DNA from: AC-37 sp036386455 | GTDB taxonomy: Bacteria > Actinomycetota > Thermoleophilia > Solirubrobacterales > Thermoleophilaceae | Reading direction: 5' to 3' | Length of the DNA: 13,278 bases | Assembly (NCBI GenBank): GCA_036386455.1 | Contig: DASVVS010000048.1 | Location: forward strand, 1-13,278 | Part shown: piece after piece, positions 9,771 through 13,278 of the stretch | Numbering within the stretch: position 1 is the stretch's first letter | How the letters are laid out: each line of letters opens with the position of its first letter | Made by a program: the position numbers and the translations under genes | Notes under the pieces: generated by a model | Told to the model about the DNA's origin: nothing | The model's input: only the letters and a program-made list of their open reading frames with translations | The model's database searches: none

Positions 9771-9881
9771 GGTCGTGCCCCTCTCGTTCAGAGTCTGAAG
9801 ATGCGTCGAGCCGCGGTGCGGCGGCGGCTGCTTAAGAGTAAGTACCCACTTGACAGGGCAATTGCACAGCGAGGGTAAGCG
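9771..9881. promoter_or_regulatory. Divergent promoter region of acyl-CoA dehydrogenase and xerD
   Basis: 111 bases, the longest gene-free stretch in the window. For the leftward gene there is a ribosome-binding site (complement of 9778-9786) and a TANNNT element TACTCT (complement of 9835-9840), with TTGCCC (complement of 9856-9861) as an imperfectly spaced -35. For xerD, TTGACA at 9850-9855 is a perfect -35 hexamer, but no good -10 follows at the normal distance; GAGGG at 9871-9875 is its ribosome-binding site. The middle (9807-9830) is a GC-only run of CGG-like triplets. Confidence 0.45.
9787..9799. promoter_or_regulatory. 13-base palindrome, possible operator upstream of acyl-CoA dehydrogenase
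   Basis: TTCAGA-G-TCTGAA is a perfect inverted repeat with a single central base, 16 bases ahead of the acyl-CoA dehydrogenase start and next to its ribosome-binding site. Its AT content stands out from the GC-rich surroundings. Fatty-acid genes in actinobacteria are often controlled by TetR-type repressors binding short palindromes; whether this is such a site is inference. Confidence 0.35.
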
Positions 9882-10850
9882 GTGGCGCAGCCGAACCACT
9901 TGACCGTGGCGACCGTCACACATATCGCGGAGGCGCGGCCGTTCGAGCACCTGGTGCTCGATTTCCTCGCATACCTGGAGTTCGAGCGCGGCCTCTCGCG
10001 CAACACGCTCGAGGCGTACAGGTCCGACCTGTTCCAGTTCGGGCGCTTCCTGGAGGAGCGCGAGGGGAGCGCGGCGACCGCCACAGGCGCCGACGTCTCG
10101 GACTTCCTGACCGCGCTCGCCGAGGGCGACGGGGAGGCGCGTGCCGCCGCCTCGCCGGCCACGATCCACCGCAAGGCCGCGTGCCTGCGGTCGTTCTACC
10201 GGCACCTGCGCCGCGAGGGCGTGCGCGACTCCGACCCGATGGCCACGATCTCCGGGCCGCGGCGCGGCCGGCGGCTGCCGAAGGTGCTCACGCGCGGGGA
10301 GGTGGCGAAGCTGCTGGACCAGCCGCGCGGGACCGACCCGTCGGCGCTGCGCGACCGCGCGCTGCTCGAGCTGATGTACGCGTGCGGCCTGCGGGCCTCG
10401 GAGGCGATCGGGATCGCCGTGGGCGACGTGGACCTCGAGGACGGCGTGCTGCGGGCGCGCGGGAAGGGGTCGAAGGAGCGGATCGTGCCGGTGGGCAGCA
10501 AGGCCGTGGACGCCGTGCGGCGCTACCTCGAGCGCGGACGCCCGGTGCTGGCGCGCGGGCGGCCCGTCACGCCCATGTTCCTCAACTTCCGCGGCGACGG
10601 GCTCACCCGCCAGGGGCTCTACAAGATCGTCCGCCGCCACGCCACCTCGGCCGGGCTGGCCGACCGGATGAGCCCGCACACGCTGCGCCACACGTTCGCC
10701 ACGCACCTGCTCGCCGGCGGCTGCGACCTGCGCTCGGTGCAGGAGATGCTCGGCCACGCCGACGTGGCCACGACCCAGCTCTACACCCACCTCTCGAGCC
10801 AGCGCCTGAAGGACGTGTACTTCCGGGCGCACCCGCGCGCGACGGCGTAG
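9882..10850 (+). CDS. xerD: Tyrosine recombinase XerD
   Basis: 322 residues from a GTG with GAGGG six bases upstream. XerD, with XerC or alone, resolves chromosome dimers at the dif site during division, coupled to FtsK. The N-terminal SAM-like core-binding domain (about 22-110) has YLEFERGLSRNTLEAYRSDL spanning 31-50. The catalytic domain (about 130-315) has the full set of residues: R171 in GLRASE, K195 in GKGSKER, H266 and R269 in SPHTLRHTFATHL, H292 in GHADV, and the nucleophile Y301 in LYTHL. Length is slightly above the usual 295-300 because of about 20 extra N-terminal residues. In mycobacteria xerD directly follows the NUDIX gene; here a membrane protein and an acyl-CoA dehydrogenase lie between, so synteny is interrupted but the identity as the housekeeping XerD is supported. 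The C-terminus matches full-length family members. Confidence 0.95.
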   Translation: MAQPNHLTVATVTHIAEARPFEHLVLDFLAYLEFERGLSRNTLEAYRSDLFQFGRFLEEREGSAATATGADVSDFLTALAEGDGEARAAASPATIHRKAACLRSFYRHLRREGVRDSDPMATISGPRRGRRLPKVLTRGEVAKLLDQPRGTDPSALRDRALLELMYACGLRASEAIGIAVGDVDLEDGVLRARGKGSKERIVPVGSKAVDAVRRYLERGRPVLARGRPVTPMFLNFRGDGLTRQGLYKIVRRHATSAGLADRMSPHTLRHTFATHLLAGGCDLRSVQEMLGHADVATTQLYTHLSSQRLKDVYFRAHPRATA

Positions 10851-10873
10851 CGCACCGCTGCTTGGGCCCGCTA

Positions 10874-10902
10874 TTGCCAACGCGCCAGCGCTCGGGTACG
10901 GT
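10874..10902 (+). promoter_or_regulatory. Vegetative-type promoter of the 13-residue-repeat gene
   Basis: TTGCCA (10874-10879, five of six matching TTGACA) is separated by exactly 17 bases from TACGGT (10897-10902, TANNNT). This is the best-formed promoter in the window. Transcription would begin near 10909, leaving a leader of about 27 bases that carries AGGGGAG (10922-10928), a strong ribosome-binding site seven bases before the ATG at 10936. Confidence 0.65.
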
Positions 10903-10917
10903 CGATCACGCGATCGA
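10902..10917. promoter_or_regulatory. Palindrome over the predicted transcription start, possible operator
   Basis: TCGATC-ACGC-GATCGA, perfect 6-base arms around a 4-base centre. It overlaps the last base of the -10 and the expected start of transcription of the repeat-protein gene. A repressor bound here would block the promoter. The small hairpin could instead act at the 5' end of the RNA. Confidence 0.35.
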
Positions 10918-10935
10918 ATCGAGGGGAGAAAGCCG

Positions 10936-11130
10936 ATGGCTACCGCCGTCTATCAAGCCACCAGCCCGTTCCAAGCTGATGAAACGGTCTTTGTAACGCC
11001 TGTTCAGCTGATGGCCGACGAGAGTGTCTTCTTCGTCGACAGCCCGTTCATGGCGGAAAAGACCGTGTTCGTGACGGACAATCAGTTCATGGCTGACAAG
11101 ACGGTCTTCGCAGCGTCGAGCCAGTTCGGG
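10936..11130 (+). repeat. Five tandem 39-base coding repeats
   Basis: Units at 10936-10974, 10975-11013, 11014-11052, 11053-11091 and 11092-11130. Adjacent units are only about 64% identical in DNA where I counted (third versus fourth, fourth versus fifth: 14 of 39 bases differ), while the key residues are kept. For example, the first-position Ala codon of units 2 to 5 reads GCT, GCC, GCG, GCT. Confidence 0.75.
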
Positions 11131-11133
11131 TAG
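10936..11133 (+). CDS. 65-residue protein built of five 13-residue tandem repeats, unknown function
   Basis: I do not recognise a family. The whole 65-residue chain divides exactly into five units of 13: 1-13, 14-26, 27-39, 40-52 and 53-65, with consensus A-[DE]-[EK]-[TS]-V-[FY]-V-x-x-x-[QP]-F-M. Val at position 5 and an aromatic at position 6 are kept in all five units, Phe/Leu at position 12 in all five, Met at 13 in three. The first unit (MATAVYQATSPFQ) is the most diverged; the last ends in QFG. There is no Cys, Trp or His, and no signal peptide. Each unit has two short beta-prone stretches (TVFV and QFM) split by a turn, compatible with a beta-solenoid, stacked hairpins or self-assembly; this is inference. 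The codons of conserved residues differ between units, so the repeat is kept at protein level. GC is about 56% by hand count, far below its neighbours. It has a good promoter and ribosome-binding site and converges on an HNH gene three bases away. Confidence 0.72.
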   Translation: MATAVYQATSPFQADETVFVTPVQLMADESVFFVDSPFMAEKTVFVTDNQFMADKTVFAASSQFG

Positions 11134-11136
11134 AGC

Positions 11137-11697
11137 TCATCTCGGCGCAAGAGCCCGACGAACGAGCTCAACAGAGCTAGCCGCGAGCGTCGCGTAAGAC
11201 AAGCGTCCCGCAACGGGGACCGTCCACGTCCGCATCAAGTCCCTCATGTCGAGTAGCGGCGCGATCCCGAGGGCGTTAAATCGCGCGATCTCGTCCTCCT
11301 GAATTTCATGGCAATCGATCGTCGCTTGCAGCTCCCGCACGAAGCAGTTGCCCCACGAGTCGTGATTGTTGATCCAGCCGAGCATGTACTCCGGGTCCCC
11401 CACGTCTGGGGCCTCTTGGTGACACCGTCCACAAAGGAGAACCAGGTTGCTCGGGGTGTCTGAGCCTCCGAGTGCATGCGGTATCAGGTGACATCGCTCT
11501 AGAGAAGCGGCCTCCCAGACCTTCCAGATCTCTGGTGGCTCATCTGGATCTGCCGCCATCCATCCGCATGCGAAGCAACTGGGTTCACCAGCATCAATGA
11601 GCGCCGCATTGTCGGGGAGGCGCCTCCGCCCGTCGTGGCTTCCCAGCCAGTATTCGGCGATCGCCCGCTTGGTTGTACGCGTTCGCGGCCTTGGCAC
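11137..11697 (-). CDS. Stand-alone HNH endonuclease
   Basis: 186 residues from a GTG start, with GGAG rather close upstream. HNH enzymes cut DNA using a beta-beta-alpha metal fold. Here C41 and C44 (CFAC) with C89 and C92 (CGRC) should hold a structural zinc, and the catalytic core is H70 in ERCHLIPHALGG, N84 in SNLVLLC and H93 in RCHQEAP. All key residues are present, so it should be active. N- and C-terminal extensions (1-38 and about 105-186) have no recognised domain; the C-terminal part may bind DNA or mediate specificity. No methylase, McrA-like partner or phage packaging gene is near, so it is neither a classical restriction pair nor a terminase neighbour; a selfish or defence-type nuclease is possible. 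Two 60-base lines inside the gene have 58-62% GC by hand count, below the core genes, which fits later acquisition. It converges with the repeat-protein gene with a 3-base gap. Confidence 0.82.
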   Translation of the reverse strand: MPRPRTRTTKRAIAEYWLGSHDGRRRLPDNAALIDAGEPSCFACGWMAADPDEPPEIWKVWEAASLERCHLIPHALGGSDTPSNLVLLCGRCHQEAPDVGDPEYMLGWINNHDSWGNCFVRELQATIDCHEIQEDEIARFNALGIAPLLDMRDLMRTWTVPVAGRLSYATLAASSVELVRRALAPR

Positions 11698-11734
11698 ATC
11701 TCCGATGATGACGGTTGCGGTAGATCCATTTGCT

Positions 11735-11740
11735 TAGGCT
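11735..11740 (+). promoter_or_regulatory. Possible -10 (TAGGCT) for a leaderless mutM
   Basis: TAGGCT fits TANNNT and ends seven bases before the mutM ATG at 11748, so transcription could start at the ATG itself. No ribosome-binding site is seen before this ATG, which fits a leaderless message. A TTGCGG at 11715-11720 is too close (14 bases) for a normal -35. Confidence 0.35.
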
Positions 11741-11747
11741 CTCCGCG

Positions 11748-12575
11748 ATGCCCGAGCTGCCCGAAGTCGAGACGATCCGCCGCCATCTGGTCCCGGTCGT
11801 GGAGGGGCGGGTGGTCGAGTCGATCTCGGTGCTCGATCCGCGCTGGTGCGAGCCGGCCGCGCCCGAGGAGCTGGCCGCCGCCGTCGACGGGCGGCGCGTG
11901 GAGGCGCTCGTGCGCCGCGGCAAGTGGCTCACCTGGGAGCTCGAGGACGAGGTCCACCTGGTCATGCACCTGCGGATGACCGGAAACCTGATCCTCGCCG
12001 AGGACGCGCCCTACACGCGCGTGCGGATCAGGCTCGCCTCCGGCGACCACGTGCTGTTCACCGACCCGCGCCGGTTCGGCACCGGCGTGGTGCTGCTCGG
12101 GGACGAGGCGCGCGACGAGTACTTCTCCACGCGCGTGGGGGTGGAGCCGCTGTCGCCGGAGTTCACGGCGGACGCGCTGCGCGACGCCGCGCGCGGGCGC
12201 AGGCAGCCGGTGAAGGCGTTCCTGCTCTCGCAGGAGCGGGTGGCGGGAGTGGGCAACATCTACGCCGACGAGGCGCTGTTCCGGGCGAAGATCCACCCGC
12301 TGCGCCACGTGGGCACGCTGCGCCGGGCGCAGATCGAGGAGCTGCACGCGGCCGTGATCCGGGTGCTCGAGGACGGGATCGACTCGAAGGGCGCGTCGAT
12401 CGACGACTTCCGCAACCCCGACGGTGCCAAGGGCTCGTTCCAGGACCGCTTCCTGGTGCACCTGCGCGAGGGCGAGCCGTGCGGGCGCTGCGGGGCGACG
12501 ATCAGGAAGATGCGCGCCGCCGGCCGCGGCACCTACGTCTGCCCGCGCTGCCAGCGCAAGCCGCGCGGGGCCTAG
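11748..12575 (+). CDS. mutM: Formamidopyrimidine-DNA glycosylase / AP lyase (Fpg)
   Basis: 275 residues, the normal size. It removes 8-oxoguanine and formamidopyrimidines from DNA and nicks the abasic site. The start is fixed by chemistry: the enzyme needs proline right after the removed Met, and the frame reads MPELPEVETIRRHL. An in-frame TTG at 11730 would add six residues and bury that proline, so it is rejected. Visible features are P2 nucleophile, E3 catalytic acid, K59 in RRGKW, MHLRMTG (73-79), DPRRFG (106-111), the helix-two-turn-helix GVGNIYADEAL (167-177), and the C-terminal zinc finger with C245, C248, C265 and C268. All catalytic and zinc residues are intact. It follows the low-GC insert, faces a glutaredoxin gene, and a recO start lies just beyond, so this end is rich in DNA repair. 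Confidence 0.97.
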   Translation: MPELPEVETIRRHLVPVVEGRVVESISVLDPRWCEPAAPEELAAAVDGRRVEALVRRGKWLTWELEDEVHLVMHLRMTGNLILAEDAPYTRVRIRLASGDHVLFTDPRRFGTGVVLLGDEARDEYFSTRVGVEPLSPEFTADALRDAARGRRQPVKAFLLSQERVAGVGNIYADEALFRAKIHPLRHVGTLRRAQIEELHAAVIRVLEDGIDSKGASIDDFRNPDGAKGSFQDRFLVHLREGEPCGRCGATIRKMRAAGRGTYVCPRCQRKPRGA

Positions 12576-12590
12576 CGCCGGCCCGGGCGC
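12575..12590. terminator. Weak hairpin between convergent mutM and glutaredoxin genes
   Basis: GCGCC / GGCGC arms around a 6-base loop, in the 24-base gap between two convergent stop codons. An alternative pairing is the palindrome GCCCGGGC. No T-tract follows on either strand, so it is a weak candidate. Confidence 0.3.
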
Positions 12591-12599
12591 GCTCCGCCG

Positions 12600-12869
12600 C
12601 TACGCGGCCTGCTGGAGCAGCGAGGCCAGCATCCCGGAGCGGTCGGCCGCGAGCAGCTCGCGGAAGCCGCCGATCGAGCGCTCGCCGATCAGCACCTGCG
12701 GGAAGGTCATCTGGCCGGTGCGGGCCACGAGGTCGGCGCGGCCGTCGGCGTCCTTGGCCAGGTTGATCTCGTCGAACGGCACGCCGCGGCTCTCCAGCAG
12801 GGCCTTCGCCTGGCGGCAGAAGCCGCAGGGCTCCGTTGTGTAGACGATGACTTTCGTGCTGTCCGGCAT
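12600..12869 (-). CDS. Glutaredoxin (dithiol, CGFC active site)
   Basis: 89 residues, a complete single-domain glutaredoxin. It reduces disulfides or glutathionylated/mycothiolated proteins in the cytoplasm. Active-site cysteines are C15 and C18 in EPCGFCRQAK; the cis-proline loop is TFPQVLIG (55-62) with P57, followed by the GG of SIGGFREL (65-72). The CGFC motif is between classical CPYC and monothiol CGFS types. Actinobacteria often use mycothiol rather than glutathione, so the physiological partner (glutathione, mycothiol or thioredoxin reductase) cannot be told from sequence. It starts only 18 bases from the divergent recO; TAGACT in that gap (complement of 12879-12884) fits a -10 and would give a nearly leaderless message. 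Confidence 0.92.
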   Translation of the reverse strand: MPDSTKVIVYTTEPCGFCRQAKALLESRGVPFDEINLAKDADGRADLVARTGQMTFPQVLIGERSIGGFRELLAADRSGMLASLLQQAA

Positions 12870-12887
12870 CTGCGAAAAAGTCTAGGA
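12870..12887. promoter_or_regulatory. 18-base divergent gap between glutaredoxin and recO
   Basis: The gap contains an A-run and TCTAGG. Leftward it offers TAGACT as a -10 for the glutaredoxin. Rightward there is no usual ribosome-binding distance for recO (AGGA touches the ATG), so recO is probably leaderless. Each gene's upstream promoter parts must lie inside the other gene's coding sequence. Confidence 0.35.
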
Positions 12888-13278
12888 ATGCCCCCGACCT
12901 TCACGACGGAGGCGATCGTGCTGCGCTCCATACGCTACGGCGAGGCCGATCGCGTACTCCACCTCTATACCCGCGACCGAGGACGGGTAGGCGCCATCGC
13001 CAAAGGGGTGAGGCGGGTGAAGTCGCGCTTCGGCGGCCGCCTCGAGCCGCTCGTGCGCAGCGAGCTGATGCTGCGCGAGGGGCGCGGCGACCTCTGCACG
13101 GTCAACGGGGCCCACACGATCGCGCCTCACGCGTCGATCCGCGACAACCGCGCCGCGCTCGAGCGGGCCACCGAGGCGTGCGACGCCGTCCTGCGCCTGC
13201 TGGACTCCCACGAGCCCAACCGGCCCGCCTACAACCTGCTCTGCAACGAGCTCCAGCTGCTCGACCGCGATCCGGCCG
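12888..13278 (+). CDS. recO: DNA repair protein RecO, N-terminal part (cut by window end)
   Basis: 130 codons are visible and the frame is still open at the window edge; full RecO is usually about 240-270 residues. RecO works with RecF and RecR to load RecA on SSB-coated gaps and anneals single strands. The start MPPTFTTEAIVLRSIRYGEA and the following DRVLHLYTRDRGRVGAIAKG are the typical OB-fold N-terminal domain, with the basic stretch VRRVKSRFGG (about 43-52) expected to contact DNA. LEPLVRSELMLREGRGDLCTV continues the OB fold, and the last residues seen enter the helical domain. The C-terminal zinc-finger part is outside the window. The ATG at 12888 is chosen because homology begins right there; it is 18 bases from the divergent glutaredoxin start. 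Confidence 0.93.
   Translation, partial: MPPTFTTEAIVLRSIRYGEADRVLHLYTRDRGRVGAIAKGVRRVKSRFGGRLEPLVRSELMLREGRGDLCTVNGAHTIAPHASIRDNRAALERATEACDAVLRLLDSHEPNRPAYNLLCNELQLLDRDPA

Noticed and set aside
9771..10880. Upstream extension of the acyl-CoA dehydrogenase frame to about 1025 residues, antisense to xerD
   Set aside because: Homology, the ribosome-binding site and the family start all point to 9770; the extra 370 codons are Arg/Ala/His-rich text typical of antisense frames in GC-rich genes.
10936..11130. CRISPR array or non-coding minisatellite
   Set aside because: The units have no spacers, are only about 64% identical at DNA level, and are conserved at protein level in one frame with proper expression signals.
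11699..11729. ATG starts just upstream of the HNH gene (on the minus strand)
   Set aside because: They are in a different frame from the HNH coding sequence; the GTG at 11697 is the furthest supported start.
11730..11747. TTG start adding six residues to MutM
   Set aside because: Fpg needs proline directly after the initiator Met; only the ATG at 11748 gives this.
10851..11747. Insertion sequence or integron carried by xerD
   Set aside because: No transposase, terminal inverted repeats or attC-like sites were seen, and the xerD product matches the housekeeping dimer-resolution enzyme.

Overview
The window is GC-rich DNA with tightly packed genes, GTG and TTG starts, and a gene order known from Actinomycetota: steA - steB/mctB - pyrG - NUDIX - xerD (mycobacteria have the same backbone). 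Extra members (an MraY-like glycosyltransferase, a PepT-like M20 peptidase and a DUF3866 protein) and the overall style suggest a deep-branching actinobacterium, perhaps of class Thermoleophilia. That class-level guess is inference; I could not run a search. The window looks like an ordinary chromosomal core region with one small foreign-looking insert.

Layout. Positions 24-7750 form one rightward block, probably an operon or two overlapping ones: SteA (septum protein with a thiamine-pyrophosphokinase-like fold), SteB/MctB (membrane-anchored coiled-coil partner), a short MraY/WecA-like membrane glycosyltransferase, CTP synthase, an M20 PepT-like peptidase, a DUF3866 protein, an ADP-ribose pyrophosphatase-type NUDIX hydrolase and a small membrane protein. 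Four junctions overlap: an 8-base overlap at 2984-2991, TTGA at 4684, ATGA at 5805 and TTGA at 6848. This points to translational coupling. The block ends at a strong bidirectional hairpin (7758-7789). A leftward long-form acyl-CoA dehydrogenase (7803-9770) faces it and is divergent from xerD (9882-10850).

Between xerD and mutM (about 10851-11747) lies a visibly lower-GC insert with two convergent genes only 3 bases apart. One is a 65-residue protein made entirely of five in-phase 13-residue repeats, preceded by a good -35/-10 promoter with a palindrome at the expected transcription start and by a strong ribosome-binding site. The other is a stand-alone HNH endonuclease on the opposite strand. 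The repeat protein is the most novel-looking item in the window. After the insert come mutM (DNA glycosylase), a leftward glutaredoxin, and the beginning of recO, cut by the window edge.

Functionally the left half joins cell-division/envelope genes (steAB, lipid-carrier glycosyltransferase) to nucleotide supply and housekeeping (pyrG, NUDIX, peptidase). The right half is DNA maintenance (xerD, mutM, recO) plus redox and fatty-acid genes. No rRNA, tRNA, CRISPR array or insertion sequence was seen, and no stretch over 300 bases lacks a gene; the longest gap is 9771-9881.
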